A stretch of 64,000 nucleotides of DNA. Origin: Clavaria fumosa. Taxonomy: Eukaryota; Basidiomycota; Agaricomycetes; Agaricales; Clavariaceae. The notes beneath the pieces were generated by a model, which made no database searches, had not been told where the DNA came from, and saw nothing but the letters and a program-made list of their open reading frames with translations. Numbering within the stretch: the first letter of the stretch is position 1; each line of letters starts with the position of its first letter. The translations under genes were made by a program, and so were the position numbers. Below are positions 32,824-42,768 of the stretch, in pieces. The stretch spans positions 124,001-188,000 of the forward strand of contig OX637801.1 of NCBI GenBank assembly GCA_951802425.1, written 5' to 3'.

Positions 32824-33460
32824 AAATACGAGCCAACAGGCGATGACATGCGGGAGCGGAGACGGCACCCCCCAACCCGACAGGGCGCCGGGTGGCGAGG
32901 AGAGAACACGACGGGTAATCCAGCTCGCTCCAGGGGGCTGGAATTGGAGTCCTCGAGGTGGATGCGGGCCAGCGAGTCCAAGGATCGCCAGTAAGCTAGG
33001 AAAGCATCGGATTCCCACCGGCCAAGTGACTTGACAATGTCCGGGGGCAGGCCCCGCAGGAGAAGCTCTGTCGTACCCCCGATCCGAAAGCTGTGGCCCG
33101 GGAAGACATAAGACTCGCCATTCGCAGCCCAAACGGCATTACACCAGCTCAGCAGCTTTTCTTGGTCAGAATTTGCCACCTCCCACCGGCGCAGTATGCA
33201 AACAGGGGCAGGTTCGCGGGGCCGTCATTTATAGACAGGATTTTAGCTCACTCTTCCAAGGAGCATCTGCGAAGATATGCAGCGCTCGCATCTGGCCATG
33301 GCAATGCCAGTCGTTGAGCCGGCGCTGTAGTCGCAGAGCAGGCATTCCGAAGCAGGCATCCGGTTTTGCATTGGGACACCCCTACTGGAGCACCTCTCCA
33401 GATATGAGGCGATGCTGCGGTTGTAGATCCGGCGTGTCGAGTCTGCCCAAGACACGGCAA
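32730..33460 (-). pseudogene. Tyrosine recombinase of the Ngaro element, internally deleted
   Basis: The N-terminal core-binding region (SWADSTRRIYNRSIASYLE) starts near 33455. The C-terminal catalytic part contains GHSFRIGGTTELLLRG, with the HxxR of box II, and LGRWESDAFLAYWR, with the nucleophile Tyr. Between them the strand carrying the first catalytic Arg is missing, and the junction (SINDGPANLPLFAYCAGG, about 33230-33185) is in a third frame. This is a dead copy. The HSFRIGGTTELLL family is widespread in Agaricomycetes and is often annotated as DNA breaking-rejoining enzyme. Confidence 0.78.
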
Positions 33461-33534
33461 GGGTCGTCGTGACGCCCCTGCGCTGCCTGCCCTCATGCTG
33501 ACCGGCTGCCGAGCCAATGCTTCGAATTGACTGA

Positions 33535-33700
33535 CCATGATGGCGGCGAGGGCGGCGGCCATGATTGACGCAGAGGGTGACAGTGGCATCGTCGTGAGCA
33601 ACGAAGAGGGTGGCTGCGCACCTCCGGCCATGATTGACGCAGAGGGTGACAGTGGCATCGTCGCGAGCAACGAAGAGGGTGGCCGCGCACCTCCCTTATT
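33535..33700. repeat. 68-bp tandem duplication upstream of the recombinase
   Basis: A unit beginning gccatgattgacgcagaggg occurs at about 33558 and again at about 33627 with two or three differences. It lies inside the Ngaro element and would encode a repeated Pro/Ser-rich linker on the minus strand. Confidence 0.6.
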
Positions 33701-34099
33701 CCACAAACGGCAGTGTGGCTGGCACAACATGGGCAAAGCTTCTGGGACACGGAGCAATTAGAACACAGACAAGGATTCTACAAAATCATAAGACGGTGCC
33801 AGAGGGTGTTGAGACTAAGGTAGCGCCAATAAAAACAATTCTAAGGTAGTCTGCTAACTCAAAACATGCTGTGGGGAGACAATGACGACGAGACGATGAC
33901 TGAGGCGCAGGGGTGAGGCAGCGAAAGGGGACCAACGGGCGGCTGGCGGACTGGACGAAAAGGGCATGCGACGAGCCCCAAGCGCCGAGTTAACGCTGGG
34001 CGGCATGTCCCACGAACAGGTGTAGACCTGATGGTATCCTCAGAGGGAAGGGGAGCCAGGGGCCAGAGGGAAGCACACTGATCGAGCGGTCGTCCGCCG

Positions 34100-35404
34100 G
34101 GTTATGTGCTGACGGGATTCATAGCACACAAAGCCGCAGGTCGTGCTCGTAGAGGAGTGGCAGAGCACGGCGCAGGACCGCGTTCTGCTGGGTTCTGCGG
34201 GACCGACCGGCAGCGAAGGCGAGAATGACCCTCCGGTTGTCGACCAGCACAGCCAGTACCAGCGCCACCATCTCCGCCCAGCCTATCTGGTGACCGTCCA
34301 GCTGCCAGCCTTTCTGGAGACCCCAAGCAAGCGAAGCAAGCCGCGAAGGCGTACAGGGAGGGTAGACGTGTGCGGGTTGATGGAATTACTACCGAGCAGC
34401 GGCCCACGGGTGCAGGTTGATGGGATTACTACTGAGCAGCGGTTCAGGGAGCCACCCGGACTTCCAGGCCAATAGCTTCTCCAGGAACTTCACTCGTCTG
34501 GAGACCAGGATCGAAACAGACTTGTCCTGCAAGCGGCCGTGTCCCAGATCATCGATTCATCATATGGGTAAGACCACGGACCGGATGGGGAAATCGTCTG
34601 CCCGCTTCAAGATGAAGTGGACACCCCGCGAGAGAAGAATCGCCTTCGCTGCGTCCGCACAGCATCCGACAATCCTGCTGGAGCACACGCAGCCAAAGCA
34701 GCAGCATTGGAAATGCGACGTGTCAATTTCGGAGCATGGGAAGGAGTCATCAGGTGGAGTTTTGACATCGAAACGACCCTCAGCAGGGAGGTCCTGTACG
34801 AGCCATACCTGGCAAGGAAGAGGGCCAGGTGGAGGGGGGAGTAGCGGCCAAGTGCCAACTCCTTATTAATTTGAGTAGTAACGAACAGTTCATGCTCCCA
34901 AGTTGCATGAACTAGAGCCGCAGCCCTGGCCTGTGCCGATGAACCGAACACACACAGTCTGGCCAATCGGGCCCGCACACATAGCAGACGCCGGGCGAGG
35001 CGCGGAGCAGGCCACGCCCCCGAAAGGACAGCTGGCCTGACAGGCTGGATGCCCAGCTGTTCAGAGAGGCGCACACATGAGCAACCAACAATATGCACCC
35101 AAACAACTTCATGGAATGTTGCCGGAGAGAAGCTCCTGGGTCGGGAGACCCACAAAGTACAGATGTGAATGCCATATTCTAAATACAGAACAAACTTCGG
35201 TTTGAAGTCCCCCCTCGCCTGGATCTGGGCGAAATGGGCCCGGAAAGCCTCAGGGATCGTCAACCGGCTTAGAGAGGTGAGGTGCCCGGCGACATAGGCG
35301 CAGAAGCGGGGGCCACGATTCCAACTAGTCACTAAGCGACATGTCGGGCCCAGCAGCCAAGTCTGAGGCCAGTTCAGGGGTAGTCCACAAACAGGGCGGC
35401 CCAA
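34100..35404 (-). pseudogene. Decayed DIRS/Ngaro reverse transcriptase
   Basis: The frame is broken repeatedly, but ordered remnants are visible: INKELALGRYSP and YRTSLLRVVS (fingers), YDESMIWDTAA preceded by a KRADDF stretch in another frame (the region of the catalytic ADD/VDD box), and RLPSLYAFAACF after it. The order matches Ngaro RT/RNase H polyproteins. The assignment rests on these scattered matches and on position between the proline-rich ORF and the recombinase. No continuous domain remains. Confidence 0.55.
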
Positions 35405-35599
35405 CAGGCCTCATTCACGAGGGCGGAGAGGGGGATGTGAGAGCTCCGGCTTTCCTCGAGGATCCCGACAATCCCCAGGTGGTCTGCGACGGCGTGAGCC
35501 TCGAGTTGGACTCCAACAAGCCCGGCCGGTAAGGCGTGGCGAGTCGCTGCGACTGGCCCTATCCAGCCATGGGGAGACTCAAATGAGGGTCGGCGGCCA

Positions 35600-37690
35600 G
35601 AACAGGGCACGGGTCTGCAGCAGAAGAGGCGACTGGAGCAGGACGACAGAGGATCCGAGGCCTCAGAGGACGGTCGTTTTACTCATGCGTTGGCTTGGTC
35701 TGCGGACACTGGTTCAGAGGTAGGCATGTGCGACACAGCGGGTCCCGGCGCGGCCAGGGGTGCAGCAGACCTGGCTGCAGATGATCCTGGCCGAGGTGTT
35801 GGATTGCTCCCCGGAGGCCTGAGGTGCGATGGTACTGGCGCCAGCCGGCGGAACTGCTGGAGCGCCAGGATGCGGGTCTGGATGGCCAGGCGAGGACGGA
35901 GGACAACCAGACCCAGGGGCGACCATGCGTGGGGGCCCGGTCTGCGGACACTGGGGAGCGGAGGTTGGCATGTGCGACACAGCGGGTCCCGGCACGGCCA
36001 GGGGGTGCAGCAGACCCGGCTGCAGCGAACACCGGATGGCCGAGAACCTGGCCAAGGGTGAGGGCAGACCCAGGCACTGGATCAGCAGGGACCTCAGAAG
36101 CCTGAGGTGTTCCGCCGGGTATGCGGGTCCGGATGGACAGGCGAGGACGGAGGACGACCAGACCCAGGCGCGACTGGGTTCATCCGGGCCCGGCGGGGCG
36201 GAGACGAAGGAGGGGCTGACGTGAGGGAACGGGCCCCAGCATCCCGAGAGGGAGGTGCGGCGGAAGTAGAAGGAGGGGCAGCGGCAGATGCAGGGGGACC
36301 CCAGTCCGCACTGGGAGGATCCCCCCCCCAGGGACTGAAGGATACTCAGCAGCTAGCTGGCCCAGACAGCGGAAGCACAAGCCGGGTGGCTGCGGCCGCC
36401 GTCGGACGTGAATCTGCGGAAATGGCCACGTGCGGGGGCAGAACCTGCACTGCCAGAGGGGCAGGGAGAGACGCAAGCGATGCGAAAGAGCCGGGCGCGG
36501 CTTGGGGATGCGGCTGCGAGTGGCCCTGACTGAGGCGCCGGATTGTCAGCCTCACTGCCTCCGCAAAGACAGGTGCAGGGGGACCCCAGTCGCACTGGGA
36601 GGATCCCCCCCCAGGGACTGAAGGATACTCGGCAGTTAGCTGGCCCAGACAGCGGAAGCCCAAGCTGGGCGGCAGCGGAAGCTTAAGCTGGGCGGCTGCG
36701 GCCGCCGTCGGACGTGAATCTGCGGAAATGGCCACGTGCGGGGGCAGAACCTGCACTGCCAGAGGGGCAGGGAGAGACGCAAGCGATGCGAAAGAGCCGG
36801 GCGCGGCTTGGGGATGCGGCTGCGAGTGGCCCTGACTGAGGCGCTGGATTGTCTGCCTCACTGCCTCAGCGAAGACAGGATGCCCGAGGACTTGGTCGAG
36901 AGTGAGCGTCGGGTCTGCCCGATGACCCGCGCCCCCTGGCCCAGCTGACGGAGCAGCAGGGGCGAGCGATGGAGCTGGAGCCGCGGATGGCCCGGGCGCA
37001 GCCCCGCCGGCCGAGTCCCCGGGGCTCGCTGGAGCATTTGCGCCCCGACCCGGAGGGGAGGGTGAGGATGGCGGCTGACCAGGCCTGGAAGCAGGCGAGT
37101 TTGCTGGGGCGCGGCGGGGCGGAGAAGGAGGTGGCGCGGTCAACGCCGCCGGTGCGAGAGTGGAGGCCCGGCCCCGCGGAGAGGAAGGGGGGGGCTCCTG
37201 TGGGGGCGAGAGGCCTAGGATCCTGCGAGGCCGGCGAAGCAGAAGGGGGGCGATGCCCCGATGGTCTGAGGTCCCTGGTCCTCGCCAGAGGACCCTCCCA
37301 GCCCCAAAGGCTCTTCAGGAGCCGGGTGGTCATGACGGACTCTCTTCCTCCCAGGATCTCTACCTGCCGGGGGTGGTGGGGAACCCGAGGCCGCCCTGGT
37401 CCGCGCTTGCGACACCCCGCCAGATCCGGGAGGTACCGATGAGGCCGGGCCCAGCCAGACGTGAACGCGAAGAGCCGGGACTGGAATCCCACCACCGGCG
37501 GGCAGGGGATCAGACCCGGGTGGCGGCGGGCCAAGCTGCCCGGAGTCCTGAGGGGAGTCTCCCTGAAGGGCGAAGTCACGGGGAGCAGTGGCACTGAGAG
37601 TCGTGATAGCCATAACGCGAAATGATGTAAGGAGCGAGTGTGGAGGATGTGGGTGAGTGATGAGCCTCGGGAAATGGATGAGAGCGACAC
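35600..37690 (-). pseudogene. Pro/Ala-rich first ORF (gag-like) of the Ngaro element, with internal duplications
   Basis: Long minus-strand frames rich in Pro, Ala and Ser carry the motif TLDQVLGHPVFAEAVRQTI at least twice (about 36900 and, degenerate, 36050). A ~300-bp block (about 36280-36540) is duplicated at 36570-36845. By position this is the first ORF of the element, where a Gag-like protein is expected. No CCHC knuckle was seen. The high GC content keeps other frames open, so exact ends are uncertain. Confidence 0.45.
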
Positions 37691-37852
37691 TTAAATAGGT
37701 GCAGAGGGGGAATATGATGTCATCTGAGTAAGTTGAGAGGCATTGAGATGTGATGGATCGCGGGCAGCAAACATGGTTGCACGTGACTGATGAGGCCTTT
37801 CGTTGGCCAAGACATCGTCTTCTTGTCACATTCTTGTGACCGAACCCTCCCA
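37613..37852 (-). repeat. Ngaro split direct repeat A1
   Basis: 240 bp, the element's 5' end on the minus strand. It is the partner of 32396-32635 and ends at ccctccca(g), next to low-complexity DNA. Confidence 0.8.
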
Positions 37853-37854
37853 GC

Positions 37855-39015
37855 TCACTCCACCTCTACCACCCTCACAGGGAGACAGCAACGGGCCGCG
37901 GTGGCTCTCTCTATCCCTGTTTTCTCTCTCCCTCTCCCTCTCATCTCTCTTCCTCCCTTCCCCTAAGCGATGATGGCAGCAGCGAGACCAGGTGCGCCCT
38001 CCCTGGTCTTTTTTCATTCTCATTTCATTTTATTATTTATTTCACTATTTACAGGGCAACGGACGACGGCAGACGACAGATGGCGACGACGACGACGACG
38101 GCGGCGGGACCCTCACTCTCACCCCTCACCCTCACCCCTCCCTCTCACTCCTCCCTCTCCTCTCACTCCCTCTCGTTCAGCGGCAGCGGCGGCGGTCGCA
38201 CCCTCACCCTCCCCCCTCCCTCTTTTCCCTCCCTCTCACCCTCACCCTCTCACCCTCACCCTCTCGTCTCACCTTCACCCTCACCCTCTCTCCTCCCTCT
38301 CTCCTCTCTCTCTCCTCTCTCTTCTCCCACCCCCAAGGGATGACAACGGCGGCGATGGGTAGGAACCACCAGGTGCGCCCTCGTCCCTGTCCTTTTTTCA
38401 TTTCATTTTCATTTCATTTCATTTTTCAAATTACTATGTACAGGGCGATAGACAACGGCAGACAACAGACGGCAACGGTGGCCGCGGCTCTCCATCTTCC
38501 TCCTTTCCCTCTCGGTAGCAACAGCGACGGCGGCGGGGGCAGCAAGAACGACGGCGGCGGCGACCAGCAACGGTGGCAGCGGCAACCAGCAACGGTGGCA
38601 GCGGTGACCAGCAACGGTGGCAGCGGTGACCAGCAACGGTGGCAGCGGCGACCAGCGATAGCGGCGGTAGCGGTAGCGACCAGCAATGGCGACGGCGGCG
38701 GCGACCGGTGGTAGCGGTCAGCGGTGGCGACCAGCGACGTCAGCGGCGGCAACCAGCGACGGCAGCGGCGGCAACCAGCGATAGCGGCGGCGGTGGTGGC
38801 GACCCACGACGGCGGCGGCGGCGGCGGCGACCAGCGACCAACGACGACGGCGGTGGCGACCAGTGACGGCGGCGGTGGCGACCAGTGACGGCGGCGGTGG
38901 CGACCAGTGACGGCGGCGGTGGCGACCAGTGACGGCGGCGGCAGTGGCGGAGGCAGCGACCAGAGACAGCTGTGCCGGCGACCAGCAACTGCGGTGGCAG
39001 TGACCAGTGACAGCG
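37855..39015. repeat. Low-complexity modules: CT-rich blocks, T-rich acceptor-like runs, GGC/GAC/CAG arrays
   Basis: Modules like those at 10.3-11.1 kb. An accaggtgcgccctc donor-like start appears at about 38000 and 38370. Each is followed by cttttttcatttcatttt runs and tatttacag or tatgtacag, then (ggc/gac)n text. From about 38520 the array becomes ggtggcagcggtgaccagcaac-type units repeated many times, then ggcggcggtggcgaccagtgac units. The frames are open in all phases and are not genes. Confidence 0.75.
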
Positions 39016-39149
39016 GTAGTCGTCCCATCCCAAGAATGAAGGTGTTAGGGGTCTCTTAAGGATGAGACATGAGAGTAGGTCCATGTGAGGTCTGCTTAGT
39101 ATTCACTTATTGCCTATTTTGCCATTCTATCTTTGTCCTGATAGTAAGA

Positions 39150-39655
39150 TCTGGTAGGCCATTGGGAACAATGTAGATGATAATAACAATTTGGATGCGG
39201 CCAGTGATCATAGCAGTCTCAGCCCAAGTAATGACAATACTGTACAGGTATTTGCTATTTCTACTCGTACATTCTATATCCTATATATTTTGGAGAAACC
39301 AGCTCATTGTATCACATTGAGAATTGGCCCGTAAAGTCTGCTGATGCCAAGGACGCTCTGAAGATGATGAGACAACCCACCGTGTTATCCCGGTACCTGC
39401 CTACAATATGAATGGGAATCTAATTTCCCCTTCAGAACATCGTTCTGAATTGATCGGAGCAGTAGTTGAACTTTATTTCACTCTGTCTCATTGGAGTATC
39501 GCAGCAAAAGGTGATGAGCTTGGATGCGATACTTATGTTGCAGATATCTCATCTATGTGATTCTTATACCACCAAAGAGAGCTATCATATCCCCTCGTAA
39601 ACGTAGGACTATGGCAACAGATCCTATGGCCAAGAAGGCTCGAGTTTAGGTGGGT
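39150..39655 (+). pseudogene. 3' part of an unrecognised multi-exon gene
   Basis: Coding-like text in one frame from about 39345 reads VIPVPAYNMNGNLISPSEH, then GAVVELYFTLSHWSIAAKG and YVADISSM. A basic tail (PRKRRTMATDPMAKKARV) and TAG follow at about 39647, with a probable intron in between. The style is that of multicopy basidiomycete ORFan families. The 5' part is lost or decayed. Function unknown. Confidence 0.4.
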
Positions 39656-39659
39656 GACT

Positions 39660-39904
39660 TCATTTCAGTTATGGCTTATCAAAATGATACTAAATAATCT
39701 TATTTGTAGATTATATCATGTTTGATTGTCAACTTTTTATGTCTCATAAACCTATTTATTGTATATCTCTCATATTATTTATTGTATGTGTCATATATTA
39801 TTTATTGTATATCCCTCTTAAATTATATAACTTATTTATTAGTTTGTGCAAACAAAATTTGGCTGATTCAAGCAAGGGTTCTGCTGACGGTAGTCAGCCC
39901 TTCC
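39660..39904. other. AT-rich spacer
   Basis: AT-rich with tattta/tattgtatat runs. A ~45-bp piece (caagggttctgctgacggtagtcagcc, about 39868-39900) has a diverged match near 56878-56915, so it belongs to a dispersed repeat. Confidence 0.4.
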
Positions 39905-39996
39905 TAGTTCATCCTTTATCTCATAAATATGTACCATATGTACAACCGCGTCTTTGTCTTTGCCAATGTTGCAGTATATAAATGCTGATTCAAAAG
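39905..39996 (+). mobile_element. LINE 3' terminus
   Basis: Starts ttcatcctttatctcataaa and ends tatataaatgctgattcaaaa with an A-rich tail. It matches the 3' UTR at 16440-16525. Only the last ~90 bp is present. Confidence 0.6.
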
Positions 39997-40077
39997 AAGA
40001 ATAGAAAAAAAAGGAGTCATGTGACCTTGTTGACTGTCAAACCCCCTAACATAGATTTGTGAATTCAGCTCATCCAA

Positions 40078-40831
40078 TGGCCAAAAGGAAGCATCAAGAG
40101 ACTGACTTATCTGGCTCAAACAGGAGGACCAATTATGCTCCTTGTGATGCGTATGTATCGTCTAACTGAGCTGAGTTGATGTCTAATGCCCACCCAAGGC
40201 CATCTACTTTGAAAGGCACCATGTGGAGCCTCTTATGCACTACGATACGCAAGCACATAACTCATAAAATGCAAAAGCCACTCAAGACAAGACAAGTCAT
40301 CAATTTTTAATCCTGTTAAGCCATCTAAAATTGAAGGAAGGTTGAAAATTTGGGGCGAACTTGAGGAATTGAGAGTTGCCATGGATTCCAGCAACAAGAG
40401 TAATGCTGACGACCAACCTGTGACTCAAGAAGAACTACAACGTGTAGTTCTAACTGTGGCCTATGCCCTCTTCAACCCAAGTGCGTTAGCTTAAATGACT
40501 TTCAACAATCAGCTGAACACTTTGACCATTCAGTTCAAATGGAATGGGACATAGATCGGTTTGCAGACAGTGTGAAACATATCAATCTCATAGCCAAACG
40601 CAGCAATAATTTTGATGCAGCCTTGGTGAAATTCAGCAAGTATTTCAAGCAGCCTCAAGACCTCGGTGTTCAAGAGGAACCCTGCACAATAATTGATAAG
40701 CACAGTTGTATCTTGCTGTGGGCTCTGCCTGGAATTCTTTCTAGTGCTAGAGTGGTGAGATAAGGCAATCAATTTTGAACTGTATTTTCTAACCAATTTA
40801 CAGGAGCAGTACAACAGAGGGTGTGAGCACA
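40078..40831 (+). pseudogene. TET/JBP-like gene, 5' part (interrupted by Gypsy C)
   Basis: A possible first exon starts at the ATG at 40078 (MAKRKHQE). A clearer exon ends at 40754 and reads FDAALVKFSKYFKQPQDLGV, then CILLWALPGILSSARV. A 49-bp GT-AG intron (40755-40803) is followed by the exon EQYNRGCEH, cut at 40831 by the retrotransposon. The target duplication GCACA (40827-40831 = 49683-49687) shows that the frame continues at 49688. This part precedes the dioxygenase domain. The arrangement upstream of 40500 is uncertain. Confidence 0.6.
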
Positions 40832-41056
40832 TGTAAGGCTATAGGCCTTTTCTATTCTTTTATTACATAAGATACATACCTTAATAGTCTACTAGCATAG
40901 CCGCTTAGGCTATGCTTACATCAGCGGCCCCTAGAGGGCCACTCGCCTATATATATCGCGTCGCGACTGTACAGAGAGGGTAGATCCCTCTACATAGAAC
41001 TACCATACTCAATATACAGTTGAGTCCGGTTCTTTTGAGGGATAGAAAGTATTACA
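40832..41056 (+). repeat. Gypsy C 5' LTR with TATA-like box
   Basis: TGTAAGG...ATTACA, 225 bp. cctatatatatcgcg at about 40946-40960 is the likely TATA region. Perfect stems include AGCATAGCC/GGCTATGCT and AGAGGG/CCCTCT. The single difference from the 3' LTR disrupts an AGCGGCCC/GGGCCGCT stem. Confidence 0.92.
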
Positions 41057-41094
41057 ACTTTTTTGAACCTTCAACACAACGAGTGTGGCTAGAA

Positions 41095-41582
41095 ATGGGT
41101 TACACCCGTATAGCCGCGCAGAAGAAGCACAACAGGAAGGGAGGAGAAACTCCTCCCTTGGTAGGACCCTCTGTCGAGCCCAGCGGTGAACCCCCGCTAA
41201 GGGCTGACGTGGCGTCACCGGCCCCTGACGACGGCGTTAGGCCAGAAACGCCGTCGACACGTGGCAATCGCCACGAGGAGGGCGCCACGACGCGCCAAGT
41301 CACTGGCGAGGCGCCATCGTTCGAGAAGGCCGGACCTTCAAAAGGAAAGGGCAGAGAGCCCTTAGAAACCCACGAGAGGTAGCCGCAAGAGCAGTCAAGC
41401 TCGCTGGCTCCCTCCAATAGTGGAAATGAGCCCACAGCGATAGCGCGAGCTAACGCTGTCGCCGAGAGACTCTCGGACATTCAGGTGGAACTTTCCCGCC
41501 AGGACGAAGAGTTTGAGGCTCTTGTAAGAGCGATGAAAAGCCACTATTCGGCAACGGCTAAGCGAGGAGGCTACCCACGTTA
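41095..41582 (+). pseudogene. Gypsy C gag, N-terminal piece
   Basis: From the ATG at 41095 (MGYTRIAAQKKHNRKGG) a charged, Pro-rich frame runs to a stop at about 41380. The same frame then continues with AIARANAVAERLSDIQVELS, a coiled-coil-like stretch, to about 41581. A frame change near 41545 would join it to the main gag frame (EEATHVRRVLDSLDEQ). So gag carries a stop and an indel. Confidence 0.55.
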
Positions 41583-41587
41583 GGCGG

Positions 41588-42757
41588 GTGTTGGACTCGC
41601 TAGATGAGCAGGGAACCGCACTAGCGGCTCCCTTACGGCGGCAACGCCGTGATTCGTTGGAACCCGAAGTGGGGCCTGCCCCACCGAGTCAGGCGCCAGC
41701 CGACCGCGAAGAGGGGTGGCGAAGGGAGAACCGCGCGGACGGTTCTCGGACCCCTGGCGAACCAGGAATGGGGGGCGGCAGCCCTCGAGAAACAGCGGGG
41801 CCGGAGCCGCGGCTTATGTCGCGCTACCCACAGCTGGGTCAGCGAGAGCCAACGGGCTGGATGGGCCCGTTCGGATGGATGGAACCGCCCCAGAAGGAGC
41901 GGGAGATTACTCGGGAGGAATCCCTGAGTTCTACAAACTACCAGAGCGATGTATTACATCGCTACCTTGTGATGATACGAGATAAAACCTCGCTATTGCC
42001 TGAGGCAATAGCTGAGATTAGGGGGATTAAGATTGACCCCCCTGAGCTTTATGATGGACGAGACGACCTCGTCGTCTGGGAAAGGTGGCTCGATGGCCTC
42101 CTTAATTACTTCTACTTCTATAGAGTAGTAGGCCCGCAGTTGGAGCACCAATGCGTTATGCTAGCGGGGTCATGCTTAAGTGGAATAGCTGCTACTTGGT
42201 ATACCCAAGAAGTAACGGGTCTATCCCGTGCTCCCCGAAGGTGGACCTTCGAGGAATTGATAACCGCTATGTTTAAGCGGTTCCTGACTGAGGTAACGGC
42301 CCAGAAGGCAGTGGATGCCTTCTATCAGGTGAAGTTTACAAAGGCGAAAGGCACCTTGGGATTCTGGAACGAATTGGCCCAGGCGGCGGAGAGAATGCTC
42401 ACCCCGCCTGACGCCGGTACGATGAAAAGGCAGTTCCTTAACGGACTGCCTAATGAGATGGTGGAGGCCATCTTCAAAACTCGCGCGATTAGCGTCGAGT
42501 TATCCTCGGTTGAGGATATTATTGACGCTAGTCGCCAAGTGGAAGCGACCCTCCACTACCTCCAGCAGCGGAGGGCAGTGCCTTCGGTAGGAAACCAGGC
42601 AGGTCCCAAAGGAAACCCGCCTACAGGCAGAGTGCCTGTGGGGCAGAGGTTTGTGAGACTGTGGCCGTATCGGCTGCACACAGACCGTAGGCCAGGGGAA
42701 CCTGTTCCCCTGCGGATCGACCGCGCGTCCAAACCAGAGGAAGCAAACCCCGGCTAG
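41588..42757 (+). CDS. Gypsy C gag (capsid)
   Basis: About 389 codons. Central capsid motifs are FDGRDD-type PPELYDGRDDLVVWERWLDG, WYTQEVTG, FKRFLTEVTAQKAVDAFYQV and FLNGLPNEMVEAIF, typical of Ty3/Gypsy retrotransposon Gag (the RNA-binding capsid of the virus-like particle). The Arg/Gly/Pro-rich N-terminus continues an upstream frame, so the real start is probably the ATG at 41095 through a frame break. It ends at a TAG 12 nt before the knuckle/protease frame, which is in a different phase. Confidence 0.8.
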   Translation: MLDSLDEQGTALAAPLRRQRRDSLEPEVGPAPPSQAPADREEGWRRENRADGSRTPGEPGMGGGSPRETAGPEPRLMSRYPQLGQREPTGWMGPFGWMEPPQKEREITREESLSSTNYQSDVLHRYLVMIRDKTSLLPEAIAEIRGIKIDPPELYDGRDDLVVWERWLDGLLNYFYFYRVVGPQLEHQCVMLAGSCLSGIAATWYTQEVTGLSRAPRRWTFEELITAMFKRFLTEVTAQKAVDAFYQVKFTKAKGTLGFWNELAQAAERMLTPPDAGTMKRQFLNGLPNEMVEAIFKTRAISVELSSVEDIIDASRQVEATLHYLQQRRAVPSVGNQAGPKGNPPTGRVPVGQRFVRLWPYRLHTDRRPGEPVPLRIDRASKPEEANPG

Positions 42758-42768
42758 AACCGCCTAAG

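Larger units (their letters stand above)
32154..37852 (-). mobile_element. Ngaro-type (DIRS order) retrotransposon with split direct repeats
   Basis: Minus-strand order is A1 (37852-37613), internal region, B1 (32823-32636), A2 (32635-32396), a 54-bp gap, B2 (32341-32154). The A copies are 240 bp and the B copies 188 bp, nearly identical within each pair. A1...B1-A2-B2 split direct repeats are diagnostic of Ngaro elements. The internal region encodes a proline-rich ORF, a decayed DIRS-type RT and a tyrosine recombinase in that order, all disrupted. There is no target duplication, as expected for recombinase-mediated insertion. Confidence 0.82.

Noticed and set aside
32154..37852. Helitron (TC start, hairpin near the end).
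   Set aside because: No CTRR end and no Rep/helicase; a tyrosine recombinase, RT remnants and split repeats fit Ngaro.
37969..39084. Several frames up to 240 codons across CT-rich and GGC/CAG repeats.
   Set aside because: Same low-complexity explanation.
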